This document shows, in pieces, positions 16,784 to 24,734 of a stretch of DNA of 64,000 nucleotides. The DNA lies in contig NZ_CP013362.1 in the NCBI RefSeq assembly GCF_001718315.1, positions 1,302,001-1,366,000 on the forward strand. The letters are read 5' to 3'. This DNA is from Burkholderia diffusa. Lineage in GTDB: Bacteria; Pseudomonadota; Gammaproteobacteria; Burkholderiales; Burkholderiaceae. The notes below the pieces were generated by a model. It was not told the DNA's origin and ran no database searches. It saw only the letters and a list, made by a program, of their open reading frames with translations. A program made the position numbers and the translations under genes. Position 1 is the first letter of the stretch. Each line of letters starts with the position of its first letter.

Positions 16784-18238
16784 TTACTTGTTCAGCAAAG
16801 ACTCGATACTATTTGAAAATTTTTCAAACGAGATTGCTCGCATGATGTCGTCCGATAGCTTTTGAGCAAACATAAGCTCATCGATTCCACGCGCCTCGAG
16901 ATTTTTGCGCAGGCGATAATAGAATTTCTTATCCGGTTGATCGACCTTCCCTTTGTACTTCTCGTTATGCTCGGCAGCCAACGAGTCCAAAGAATCCAGT
17001 TGAAAATATTTATCATTTATTGTTTTTTTGAGGGGCGGGTTGGTGCCATCAATTACAATAGAGTAAAGGAATTTTTCAATACTTTTTATTGGGAGAAAGA
17101 GCTTCTTGAGGTCGGAAAAGTCCTTTGGAACCTTGTCCGCTATATCCCCATCAAGAATGCTTATTATTTCTCGGCCAACACCCAAGACATTCCCGCGCAA
17201 TAGGTCACGCTGCAACGTGAGGACGTTGGTGTAACCCCCAACTGGAACGACATGCACTAATTTACTTGACCCGAGATTTTTCGACTCTAGAACCTTTTCA
17301 ACCAGCACTTTTGCGAGAATGTCCTCAACCAACAAAAGATAGTCGAATCCGTCATGTCGATATACGTCGCGGATAACGTAGCTTGGATAGCCCGGATTGA
17401 CTACATCCACGATGCCTGAATTATTTTCGATTTTGTAGATATTCTTTGGTTGAATTTTTCGAATAACCTCGGGCGAGTGCGAAGTCAAAATAACCATCAG
17501 GTTAGGCGTGCTTTGCACAAGCTCATTGATCAGGTCTATAAATCGACTAACCGCAATCGGATGCAGAGCTAGTTCGATTTCATCGATGAGAACCAGAATC
17601 AGCTGATCATTAGCGAGCGAGCGCCGCACAATTGCATTGTAGACAAAATGAAGGAGCGAGATTAAGAGGCACTCACCTGAGCTCATTCGATACTGGCTAA
17701 TTAGATTTCCATTAATGGAGTTAAAATAAGGGGTGCTTGTCAGGTTGAGTTTTTGCGCTATTGCGCGATTTTTAATTCGCTTAAGGTCTTTGTATTTGTT
17801 CGCCGTACCTGTGAGAATTTGGCTCAGCTTCTCTTTGACGTAGTCGTCCGCATCCACAATATCCCTATCCGCAATCTTTCCGGACTTAAGATGGCTATCT
17901 ACGGTTCGAGAATCATTGAATCGCGTCCCGTAAAATAGACTCCCTTCGTACATCCCTCTTAAGGAGACCGCTTGATTGAATGGAGACCAACCATTTGCTC
18001 CGGACCAGACATCAACCTTCCCGTCGAGGCCGATTTCGACTTTTGAAGACGCATCATAATCATCGGATTCAAGTGATTTTAGAGAATTTCGGATTGCCTG
18101 AGAAAGCGCCAGCAATATCGTACTTTTGCCACTCCCGTTACTGCCAACAATCAGACTTAGACTTTGCTCTAACGGAAATTCAATTTCAGCGGATTTTATA
18201 TTTTTTACATTCTCGATTTTAATTTTTAGATCGTTCAT
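16784..18238 (-). CDS. OLD-type ATPase-TOPRIM nuclease (probable anti-phage cargo)
   Basis: A single 484-residue chain joins an ABC-type ATPase to a TOPRIM nuclease, as in class 1 OLD proteins. The Walker A is GSNGSGKST (32-40), the ABC signature region is MSSGE (about 185-189), the Walker B is LILVLIDE (213-220), and the H-loop His254 is in LTSHS. The TOPRIM part has Glu305 in LLLVED and DGD (363-365) in ISILDGD. Both halves look intact. The start is set at the conserved-looking MNDLKIKIENVKN; the ribosome site is weak. The gene is strikingly AT-rich with rare-type codons compared with its neighbours, so it is recently acquired. No UvrD-like partner (Gabija) is adjacent. Confidence 0.85.
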   Translation of the reverse strand: MNDLKIKIENVKNIKSAEIEFPLEQSLSLIVGSNGSGKSTILLALSQAIRNSLKSLESDDYDASSKVEIGLDGKVDVWSGANGWSPFNQAVSLRGMYEGSLFYGTRFNDSRTVDSHLKSGKIADRDIVDADDYVKEKLSQILTGTANKYKDLKRIKNRAIAQKLNLTSTPYFNSINGNLISQYRMSSGECLLISLLHFVYNAIVRRSLANDQLILVLIDEIELALHPIAVSRFIDLINELVQSTPNLMVILTSHSPEVIRKIQPKNIYKIENNSGIVDVVNPGYPSYVIRDVYRHDGFDYLLLVEDILAKVLVEKVLESKNLGSSKLVHVVPVGGYTNVLTLQRDLLRGNVLGVGREIISILDGDIADKVPKDFSDLKKLFLPIKSIEKFLYSIVIDGTNPPLKKTINDKYFQLDSLDSLAAEHNEKYKGKVDQPDKKFYYRLRKNLEARGIDELMFAQKLSDDIMRAISFEKFSNSIESLLNK

Positions 18239-19035
18239 TTTTGAGATGTCCGTTCGCCGTGTGAAATGGATGCGCACATAATACCACTACGGAATCGCCT
18301 CGTTTGGAGACAAATCCACGTAATTCAAGGCGGTTGGTAAGGTCATCGCCGAGCCTGAAGCAGGGGGGGCACCGCGTCAGGGAGCGCGCGCGAGCGATCT
18401 CCATTCGCCACAAATCTACGAAAAGCCGAAAATTTTGTTTTCCTGCTGACTTCGCAAAAATTCGACTTGCGCCACGATCACCTGACCGCGTGGCCTAGGG
18501 ATTTGCCCCCCTACGGGGTGCGGTGGATGCCTCACGGACGGTCGTCGTGGGCCGCTGCGCCGCTCGCGCGCGTTAGCCAAGGCCCCGCGTACCGGCGCGC
18601 GCACCGACCGCCCAAAACGCCAGCAATCTGCCCGCTTCGTCGCGCGCGGTCGCCACGCGCGTATCGCGAATCCGGACAGCCGACGCTATTGCCGCGCCTG
18701 ATTATTGGCTCGCCATCGTGCCTGCGGCGAGCGTATCGAGCGTTCGCGGGTCAGCTTGCCGTCCTTGCGCGACCGGGGGCGATACGGTCTAGTTCCTGCT
18801 TCGTATCGGCCGTCGCGTTACAGAATGCATAAGGCGTCGGCCGATTCCATCTTCGGCACGCCCGGCGGTCGCGCATGAACGCCCGCAACGCGTCGAGGCT
18901 GTGACAATGCGACACACCGGCGGCGGGCGCTTGGGGTATGGCCAATTTTGCGCATACCCCCTACGTCGATCAGCAGAACGGCAAGCGGCATTCAGGGTCG
19001 GCACACACCGTCGATGCACGCCGCCAGGCGCTCAC
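18239..19035. other. About 800 bp of island DNA without a convincing gene
   Basis: Base composition changes sharply from AT-rich (OLD gene) to GC-rich near 18300-18500. Short open frames exist on both strands, for example a TTG-started one on the minus strand at 18751-18945. None has a ribosome site or a recognisable domain. It may hold decayed genes, a packaging site for the neighbouring TerS, or simply the junction left by cargo exchange. Confidence 0.5.
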
Positions 19036-19728
19036 TTAGCTTCGATAACCCGCGACTTCGGCCAACAGGTCGCCGTGCGGCCGCGAACGGCGAGTTTCCC
19101 ACTTCTGACGCGGCACCAATTCGAACATCGGCTCAAGCGCCTGATTCACACACGCGCGCGCACGCGATACCAGTTCGTCGCTTGGAATTGCCCCGTCATG
19201 AACAATCGCGCGAACGTCGCGTTGTGCCTCGGCGATTTTCGCGCGAGCCGCCTTGATTTGGGGCATGTTCGTCGTGACGTTGCCGACGCGAGCACCCAGC
19301 CAGTTTTTCTCCGTGAAAACGTCGGTCCGAACTGCGGCACGCAACAAATCATCCGCGCTCGACAACTCGTCGAGCGCCTCGCCGACTTCGGGCGGCGCGG
19401 TGCGTTCGAGTTCGGTCAGGATGCGTTCGCGGTCGCCGCTATCGGCCATCGTCCAAACCGCGAGGCGACCGCGCGTTTCGAGCATCGACTTTTCAGCTTC
19501 GTAGCATGCCGCTTTCGCGGCAGCGAAGGCAGCCGCCGCTCGTTCGGCCTCATTGGTCAACGCGGACCGCGCGCGTTTCCGGTCCGGCAACGACTTGAGT
19601 TCGTGCGCCAGTTCGGCGCGACGCGCATCGAGCTTCGCTCGTTGTTTCGCCGCGAGTTCGTCGGCGAGGCCGGTATCGGCGACGAGCGCTTCGAGGATTA
19701 CCATGCGCTCGGGCAGGGGTTTTTTCAT
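19036..19728 (-). CDS. Unknown island protein with long helices (230 aa)
   Basis: The product is rich in Ala, Glu, Arg and Lys, with heptad-like stretches (for example ELAAKQRAKLDARRAELAHEL and EAERAAAAFAAAKAACYEAEK), and is predicted to be mostly coiled coil. It is cytoplasmic, with no signal or membrane segment. The start at 19728 has GGAGAG seven bases before it. It lies 20 bases after the 61-aa gene, so the two are probably co-transcribed. In a satellite it could interfere with helper-phage assembly or act as a scaffold, but nothing in the sequence proves it. Confidence 0.7.
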   Translation of the reverse strand: MKKPLPERMVILEALVADTGLADELAAKQRAKLDARRAELAHELKSLPDRKRARSALTNEAERAAAAFAAAKAACYEAEKSMLETRGRLAVWTMADSGDRERILTELERTAPPEVGEALDELSSADDLLRAAVRTDVFTEKNWLGARVGNVTTNMPQIKAARAKIAEAQRDVRAIVHDGAIPSDELVSRARACVNQALEPMFELVPRQKWETRRSRPHGDLLAEVAGYRS

Positions 19729-19748
19729 GACACTCTCCAAAAGGCGCG

Positions 19749-19934
19749 TTAGCGCGGGATTACGACGATGTAATCTTCGGGACGAATTTCGACGCGGTAC
19801 TTCACCGGACCGGGCTTTACGACTTGGTATAGCGTCCGGCCGGCCGGACCGGGCCAAACGAGAATGCTGTAACTGCCATGTACGGCGTCAAAATGCAGTC
19901 GCTCCAGAAGCCGTTTCGGTGCAGACACCTTCAT
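19749..19934 (-). CDS. Unknown small island protein (61 aa)
   Basis: A basic 61-residue protein (MKVSAPKRLLERLHF near the start, ending RPEDYIVVIPR) with several short beta-strand-like segments. AGGAG at the right distance supports the start at 19934. It precedes the 230-aa coiled-coil gene by 20 bases in the same operon. No family recognised. Confidence 0.65.
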   Translation of the reverse strand: MKVSAPKRLLERLHFDAVHGSYSILVWPGPAGRTLYQVVKPGPVKYRVEIRPEDYIVVIPR

Positions 19935-20123
19935 GATTTCGCACTCCTATTTACTCAGTTAAAACACCTTCACAGTGCGGGTTGCCCCGCGCCCATAAAT
20001 CGTCCTGCATGTCCGACGTGTCGCTGCTGTAGAACGCCGCTGCTTGTCGGGAACCGTCCGTAGCCGGGCGTCCGCTTTACTCGCCGTTGACCATCGGCCC
20101 GTCTCGAAATTCGCGAACCCTCG

Positions 20124-20588
20124 TCAGGTGCGACGATCAAGAACGGCGCGGGCGGCGGCTTCCGCGTGGGCCGCTTCGAGTCGTTCGCGGAAGTACGCGA
20201 TATTCGGCAACAGATCAGCCAGTGGCCCGCGTATGACGCGCATAAGTACGTTTTCGCGATGCAAGTGCGCCCAACCCTCAAGCGCCGATAGTTCCTCGAC
20301 CATGTCGATCAGTTCCGTGCGCATCCGGCACACATCGTCCACGCTAAAGCATGGCCCCCAAGGCAGATACAGTCCGCCGTCCGGATCGCGCAGCGCACCA
20401 ACGCAGTCGCGGGGAATCTCGGGACGGCTGATTGCGCTGTCGGTCCCCTGACGGACCTTGCTAACGCTAATGTCGCTAACGTTGCTAACTTCTCCGCCGC
20501 TTCGGTCCTCTCCATTAGCAGGATTAGCACGATTAGCATTAGCGATTCCGCCGCGACGTTTTTTGTAGATCAGGTCGGCAAGGCTCAT
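20124..20588 (-). CDS. Island protein coupled to DUF3987 (154 aa), contains repeat array
   Basis: The start ATG overlaps the stop of the DUF3987 gene (TAATG), so translation is coupled. The N-terminus MSLADLIYKKRRGG is followed by a low-complexity stretch rich in Asn-Ala-Asn and Val-Ser. That stretch is encoded by a symmetric DNA repeat array (20460-20543). The C-terminal half is helical and contains RMRTELIDMVEELSALEGW. Short proteins of this kind often follow DUF3987 genes in mobile elements; the role is unknown, but the DNA repeats hint at replication. Confidence 0.75.
   Translation of the reverse strand: MSLADLIYKKRRGGIANANRANPANGEDRSGGEVSNVSDISVSKVRQGTDSAISRPEIPRDCVGALRDPDGGLYLPWGPCFSVDDVCRMRTELIDMVEELSALEGWAHLHRENVLMRVIRGPLADLLPNIAYFRERLEAAHAEAAARAVLDRRT
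20460..20543. repeat. Mirror-symmetric array of eight GCTAAY repeats
   Basis: Four GCTAAC/GCTAAT units start at 20460, 20466, 20475 and 20484, and four inverted ATTAGC units start at 20514, 20523, 20532 and 20538. Every left unit pairs with a right unit about one centre (20501.5), with spacings 6-9-9 and 9-9-6. The array is in frame inside the coding sequence. Iteron-like; candidate origin or regulator site. Confidence 0.75.
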
Positions 20589-22195
20589 TACGCGCCCCCG
20601 TTGATAAGCGCCGGGTTCAGGTGAATAACGGTCTTCTTTCCTTCCTTGACGACGCGCAGCCGGTCTAGTGTCGCCAGCGCTTGCAATGCGGCGCTCAACG
20701 ACGCGGCGTTGCGCAGCGGCCCAAATTGCATCGCTCGGCTTTTATCGACGGCGCGCGTACGCTGCGTATTGCAATGCTCAATCAGCCAAGCGTCCAATCG
20801 CGCCGCGTCAACATCGCCGTCAGATACCGCAAGCTCGGAGAAAAAACGTTTCGACTCGGACAGGTGCCACGCAACGATGCTCGATGCGCTCTCGAACGCA
20901 TCCGAACCAATCGACCCGGTCGCGCCGCTAAATACGTGAAAGAGCGCGGCCAATCGTGCTGCGTTGTCTGCTGACTTGCTCGCCACGTCGCGCACGTCGT
21001 AAAGCTCGCCGCCACTCGATAGTTGCCCCTCAACGGCATCGTGAAACCGCACCCATGCCTCTTTCGCGGCTGGGTCGAGCGACAGTAGCGCGGGTTCGAG
21101 TTCGCCATGCTCGTTCACCGGCGCGCTCTGGTTCAAGATTTCCTTCACGCGCTGATTGAACGCCTCCATGTGTGGCCAGTTTTCTGGTGCCTCCGTGAAA
21201 GGGCGAAACCCCTGCGTTGATTGCGGCCACGCTACGAGAAATCGGGCCATGAAGCCGGTACCGCGCGCGAGTGCCCCTGTCTTCTGAAAGAATGCGCGAA
21301 TCGTCGCGTCCTGAACCTGAAATGCGACTGTCAGGCGTGCGCCGCGCACCGTGAACGAGTCGGACGTGCGCCTATCGATGGTCAACGTGTTACCGTCCCA
21401 AAGCTGATTCAGCATCGAGAGGTTACGCATGACCGAATCCGCGCCCATCCCGTGCGAGCCGAAAACAAACCCCGCTTCGGAAGATACAACGCCGCCAGAC
21501 GGCCATTGCTTGCCCAGTGAGAATGCAAGTGCTTCGGGCGTCGCGTCCGCATAAAGAAGGCGCGGCACGCGCGGTGCCCGTGGTTTTGCGATCTCAAGCT
21601 TACGTAGCTCTTCTTCAAGGGCAATCGTCGACTTTCCGCCCTTTGTGGCTTGCCGGATGTGCTCCTTGACGCCGCCGACCTTCGACTCCCACGCCTGAAT
21701 GTCGGCGCGATAGTCGCTCAGGGAACGTTGCGCGGCCTGCGCCTGCTCGGCTTCGTATTCCCGAATAGCTCGCATGAAAAAGCTGTCACAGGTTGATTTT
21801 CGTTCGCCGCTGTCGGCCACGACGACTACGTACAAGCCGACAGGCCCGATTAGTCGATCAGCTCTCTTCACATCGAAGTGCGCTTGTATCGCAAGGCTCA
21901 ATGCCGCGATGGCGCACGACGCAACCAGCGGTAGCGGGGCCTTAACGAAGCCACAAACCTCATCGACAGCGGCGCGGATGCAAGATGGCAACACCTCGAC
22001 GGGATATTCCATCGGCTCGATATTGACGATGAGCGGCTGCGGGTCGGGCCATAGGCTCACACCGCTTCTTTGATCAAAGATCGGTTCATGCACTTCTTCC
22101 ACTTCTTGCGTTGCTCGCTGGACGTTACGTGCTTTCGCGTTTGCATCGGTTTCGACGGCGTCCGCATATACGTCATCCGAGATGTGTTCGTTCAC
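20588..22195 (-). CDS. DUF3987 (YfjI-type) replication-associated protein
   Basis: A 535-residue protein of the DUF3987 family, common in integrative elements and thought to be a primase-helicase-like replication ATPase. A P-loop-like motif ADSGERKST (127-135) lies after a hydrophobic strand. Further on are LLYADATPEALAFSLG, GFVFGSHGMG and TFMARF-like blocks (GTGFMARFLVAWP) typical of the family. The start is GTG at 22195: it overlaps the upstream stop as GTGA and has GGGAGGGAA just before it. An ATG at 22228 is possible but overlaps more. It is the central gene of the island's replication operon. Confidence 0.85.
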   Translation of the reverse strand: MNEHISDDVYADAVETDANAKARNVQRATQEVEEVHEPIFDQRSGVSLWPDPQPLIVNIEPMEYPVEVLPSCIRAAVDEVCGFVKAPLPLVASCAIAALSLAIQAHFDVKRADRLIGPVGLYVVVVADSGERKSTCDSFFMRAIREYEAEQAQAAQRSLSDYRADIQAWESKVGGVKEHIRQATKGGKSTIALEEELRKLEIAKPRAPRVPRLLYADATPEALAFSLGKQWPSGGVVSSEAGFVFGSHGMGADSVMRNLSMLNQLWDGNTLTIDRRTSDSFTVRGARLTVAFQVQDATIRAFFQKTGALARGTGFMARFLVAWPQSTQGFRPFTEAPENWPHMEAFNQRVKEILNQSAPVNEHGELEPALLSLDPAAKEAWVRFHDAVEGQLSSGGELYDVRDVASKSADNAARLAALFHVFSGATGSIGSDAFESASSIVAWHLSESKRFFSELAVSDGDVDAARLDAWLIEHCNTQRTRAVDKSRAMQFGPLRNAASLSAALQALATLDRLRVVKEGKKTVIHLNPALINGGA

Positions 22196-22401
22196 AGCTT
22201 TCCCTCCCGGGCTTGGCGCATCATCCATTGGATCGCGGCGGCGACTACGTTTTCGCGAATCCAGTCACCGTGTTCGCGCCAGTTGTTCGGGCCATGTAAA
22301 ACACGGCATCGAGTAAGCTCGCGGTCGATCAGCGTTTCGACTCGCGATTTGAGTGCTTGTGATGCTTCTGATTTAACAGCGGTAGGGCGATCGACATTCA
22401 C
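22192..22401 (-). CDS. Small island protein before DUF3987 (69 aa)
   Basis: The start is GTG at 22401; the stop overlaps the DUF3987 start by four bases, so the two are translationally coupled. The protein is a helical, charged 69-mer (SRVETLIDRELTR in the middle, ending QWMMRQAREGKL). It is probably a small DNA-binding or replication accessory protein. No named family recognised. Confidence 0.65.
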   Translation of the reverse strand: MNVDRPTAVKSEASQALKSRVETLIDRELTRCRVLHGPNNWREHGDWIRENVVAAAIQWMMRQAREGKL

Positions 22402-22533
22402 GATTTTCCACGATCACAAAAGGTATCGACAGAATGCATCAACGGAATGGTTGTGTCGGTAATTGAGTTCGACGTGATTCAAGGATGTCTGATTGAGAAG
22501 TTGAAAGCGTATGTGTCGATGAAAAAATCGACA
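22390..22533. promoter_or_regulatory. Cluster of ATCGACA repeats before the replication operon
   Basis: ATCGACA occurs at 22390-22396 and 22425-22431, and as an inverted pair TGTCGAT-gaaaaa-ATCGACA at 22514-22533. A further inverted copy lies at 22873-22879 upstream of the AlpA-like gene. The layout, operon promoter plus regulator promoter, suits operators for the AlpA-like protein. The binding protein is inferred. Confidence 0.5.
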
Positions 22534-22541
22534 TTTGTCAT

Positions 22542-22769
22542 TCACTGACGGTTTTGATTAAGCAGGGCTTGGATATCAGCAACCTTCCACGCCAAGCGGC
22601 GATTAATCCTGATGGGTCGAATCGGGCCGTTTTCTTCGCATGCCCATTTGCGGAGGGTTTGTTCTTTACGGTTCAGTGCGACGGCGGCGACTGCCGTCGT
22701 GACCGTTCCCGTTACGCCGAATGCTTGCAGCGTCATTCTGATGTCGGTAGCGGCGTGCTCGTTTTTCAT
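22542..22769 (-). CDS. AlpA-like / excisionase-type DNA-binding regulator
   Basis: A 75-residue protein with a MerR/AlpA-type winged helix-turn-helix. The recognition part is AVALNRKEQTLRKWACEENGPIRPIRINRRLAWKV, read in two pieces, ending in an IQALLNQ helix. AlpA proteins act as excisionase regulators and as master activators in PICIs. The ATG at 22769 is preferred over 22775 because GGGAG lies nine bases before it, against three. It sits between the integrase and the replication operon. Confidence 0.82.
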   Translation of the reverse strand: MKNEHAATDIRMTLQAFGVTGTVTTAVAAVALNRKEQTLRKWACEENGPIRPIRINRRLAWKVADIQALLNQNRQ

Positions 22770-22775
22770 TTTCAT

Positions 22776-23136
22776 TTTCTCCCTGTTGCCTGCGTTGAGC
22801 TGTCTGATTCATTGTTGCTCGACAATCGGGAATTTCAAAGCGCGCGGGATATCATGTATCGATGGTTGCGTGTGTCGATTATTTCTTACGACAGTGTCAT
22901 TTAAAATCAATTGGTTGCGTCTTGAGTAATGTATTTCAGTGTAAAAATGTAGACGTTCGCACGCACGAATGTTGCTGTCTGAAAAAGGCCCTTGCGCGGA
23001 CGTGAAACACGCTGAAACAATGTGTTTCGGCATGGAACACGTTGCGGCACGTGCTATCGCACCGCAAAGAATCCCACGCGCGGGTGTGATCGCATCGGAT
23101 CGATGATATTTTTATATCGATTTTATCGGGCGATAG
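22776..23136. promoter_or_regulatory. Regulatory region between integrase and alpA-like gene
   Basis: This 361-bp stretch has no convincing gene and is more AT-rich than the surroundings. It contains a TGTCGAT at 22873-22879 and an inverted repeat gaaacac / gtgtttc (23014-23020 and 23032-23038) with an 11-base spacer, with a related ggaacac at 23044. These are likely promoter and operator sites for the alpA-like gene. Confidence 0.45.
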
Positions 23137-24510
23137 TTACTGATCGCGGCCGGCTGCAATCCGCAATGGCGTCGCGGCTTGAATCAATGAAAATTCAATA
23201 CCAGCTTGGGCAAGCATCCACGCTTCAATCTTGTCGTGCCACATGCGCAGCAAATCGAGCGAACGGCGGCGGTAGTGCTTTTCAGCGATTGCCGAAGGCT
23301 TATGGCCCTGAATTTGCGCGACTACACCGATTGGACATTCGACCCATTCGGCAAGCGTCCCGAACGAGCGCCGGAGGCCGTGCAGACTCAGATGAGGAAG
23401 GCCGGCTATCGCGAGCGCTTTGTTATGCGCGATACGCGGCTCGGCAATTTTTCCGTCCGCCGATTTCTTGCTCGCGAAAACCCAAGGGGAGGGCGACCAC
23501 GATTCGCCTTTGGCGGTCAAGTCCCGTATTTGACGGATGTTCGGCGGCGTGTCGTTCAAGCGCTTGAGCTCCCGCAGGACGCTGGCGAGGTACGGTGTAA
23601 GCGGGATGATGCGGGAACCTTCGACCTTGTCGGCGATGGACAGCGAGCGCCATTGAAAATCGACATCGGTCCATCGGAGTGCCGCCATTTCCTCGCGGCG
23701 CGCGCCCGTGATGAGCAACGCTTGCAGATATGCCGCAATGACCGGATTGCCGAGCTTGCTGACGGCGTCGAACCAAGCCGGTAGCTGTTCCCGTTGCAGG
23801 CAATCATCTTTCGCCTTAGTACGCGGTACGACGCTTCTTACGGCGCGCGCGTTGTATGCATTTGGCGCAATGATGCCGCCGTATTCCGGCCGGTCGTTAC
23901 ACCAGCGGATGAAGGCGCGCAGCTTCCGATAACTCTGCTCGGCATTTGTCGGGCGCGTTAGCGATTCGGATTCGAGCCACGCGGCGACCACGTCGGCGGT
24001 TAAGGTCGATAGCTTCAACGGCATGAGTGCGGCGAGCGGTCCCGCGACCGTCACACCTTTCCCGCGCTTTCTCGGCTCTCCGCCAGCGTGTGCCAGATTC
24101 TCATGGTCGAATAGATGGCGCTCGCTCCATCGCGACCGGTTTGCGTCGAGATAAGCCGCCCAAGCGTCGTGCACGGTCGCATCTTGTCGCTTGGCTTCGG
24201 CTTTCCGCGCTTCGTAGGCGGCGGCGTGTTCTGCTGCCTGTTCGCGCGGGTCTATGCCGCTGTCGAGAAGGGTTTTCAAGCGGCGTGCTTCAACGCGTGC
24301 CTTCTCGATGCTCCAAGCGGATGGGTCGCCAATCGAGATGCGCACAAGTGAGCCACGCAATTTCGCTTGGAGCACATACCGTTTTGTGCCGCCCGCGTTT
24401 GCGCGAAGACCAAGACCCGGCGCGCCGCTGTCCCACAGGAAGGCTTCGGATTTGCCCTCGGGGCAGGTGTGTGCCGCGATCTTGCCCGCCGTGAAATTGA
24501 CCTTTGCCAT
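23137..24510 (-). CDS. Tyrosine integrase (P4-type, DUF4102 arm domain)
   Basis: The enzyme inserts and excises the island at tRNA-Arg. The 457-residue protein has the N-terminal arm-binding domain (about 1-95, with GLGLRANAGGTKRYV), a SAM-like core-binding domain (about 110-205), and the catalytic domain. Catalytic residues are visible: Arg271 in TGARREE, His377 and Arg380 in HGLRR, His403 in QGHKPS, and nucleophile Tyr413 in KHYRRR. The gene starts 176 bases from the right attachment site and reads into the island, the usual arrangement. Confidence 0.94.
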   Translation of the reverse strand: MAKVNFTAGKIAAHTCPEGKSEAFLWDSGAPGLGLRANAGGTKRYVLQAKLRGSLVRISIGDPSAWSIEKARVEARRLKTLLDSGIDPREQAAEHAAAYEARKAEAKRQDATVHDAWAAYLDANRSRWSERHLFDHENLAHAGGEPRKRGKGVTVAGPLAALMPLKLSTLTADVVAAWLESESLTRPTNAEQSYRKLRAFIRWCNDRPEYGGIIAPNAYNARAVRSVVPRTKAKDDCLQREQLPAWFDAVSKLGNPVIAAYLQALLITGARREEMAALRWTDVDFQWRSLSIADKVEGSRIIPLTPYLASVLRELKRLNDTPPNIRQIRDLTAKGESWSPSPWVFASKKSADGKIAEPRIAHNKALAIAGLPHLSLHGLRRSFGTLAEWVECPIGVVAQIQGHKPSAIAEKHYRRRSLDLLRMWHDKIEAWMLAQAGIEFSLIQAATPLRIAAGRDQ

Positions 24511-24534
24511 TGTCGTCGCCCCCGCTTAGGGTAG

Positions 24535-24556
24535 GTTCCGGAACCAATCCGGAACC
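24535..24556. repeat. Island end repeat, right copy, with 12-bp palindrome
   Basis: The 19-bp ccggaaccaatccggaacc (24538-24556) matches 16095-16113. Here it is extended to the palindrome ggttccggaacc at 24534-24545. It lies just upstream of the integrase start and so may serve both integrase arm binding and integrase autoregulation. Confidence 0.65.
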
Positions 24557-24685
24557 CGATTTTGGCAATTTTGATCAACACATGTCAACGGACAGGCAGG
24601 GCAAAATTCTTGTGAGAACCTTATTGGTTAAGGGTTTTGAGGATTTTTGGCGGCGTTCTCCAATGCCCGAAAATACCTAGTCTTT

Positions 24686-24734
24686 CGGCCTTCTAAGCCG
24701 TAGGTCACACGTTCGAATCGTGTAGGGCGGGCCA
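24686..24734. repeat. Right attachment site (49-bp direct repeat, copy 2)
   Basis: An exact copy of the tRNA-Arg 3' part at 15989-16037, including the CCA end. The sequence on either side differs from that around copy 1, so it marks the right end of the inserted element. Confidence 0.93.

Larger units (their letters stand above)
15989..24734. mobile_element. tRNA-Arg-integrated phage-satellite-like island
   Basis: About 8.7 kb lies between two copies of a 49-bp tRNA 3' segment. All gene calls run on the minus strand: integrase beside the right end, then AlpA-like regulator, a small gene, a DUF3987 replication-type protein, three unknown genes, an OLD-type nuclease, and an orphan terminase small subunit beside the left end. 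No large terminase, portal, capsid, tail or lysis gene is present. Integrase + AlpA + replication protein + lone TerS is the pattern of phage-inducible chromosomal islands, which use a helper phage for packaging. A decayed prophage is the alternative. Confidence 0.85.

Noticed and set aside
16784..18238. Gabija or PARIS system
   Set aside because: ATPase and TOPRIM are in one chain and no UvrD helicase or second protein is adjacent, so it fits a single-gene OLD protein better.
18751..18945. Minus-strand frame with several Cys/His that might be a zinc-binding protein
   Set aside because: It needs a TTG start without ribosome site, the Cys/His spacing fits no known motif, and other frames overlap it equally well.
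22809..23033. Minus-strand open frame of 74 codons upstream of the alpA-like gene
   Set aside because: No ribosome site, odd composition, and it covers the region with repeats and AT-rich promoter-like DNA; more likely regulatory sequence.
15989..24734. Complete prophage or P4-type satellite
   Set aside because: No structural, lysis or large-terminase genes for a prophage, and no P4-type psu, delta or alpha primase genes were recognised.
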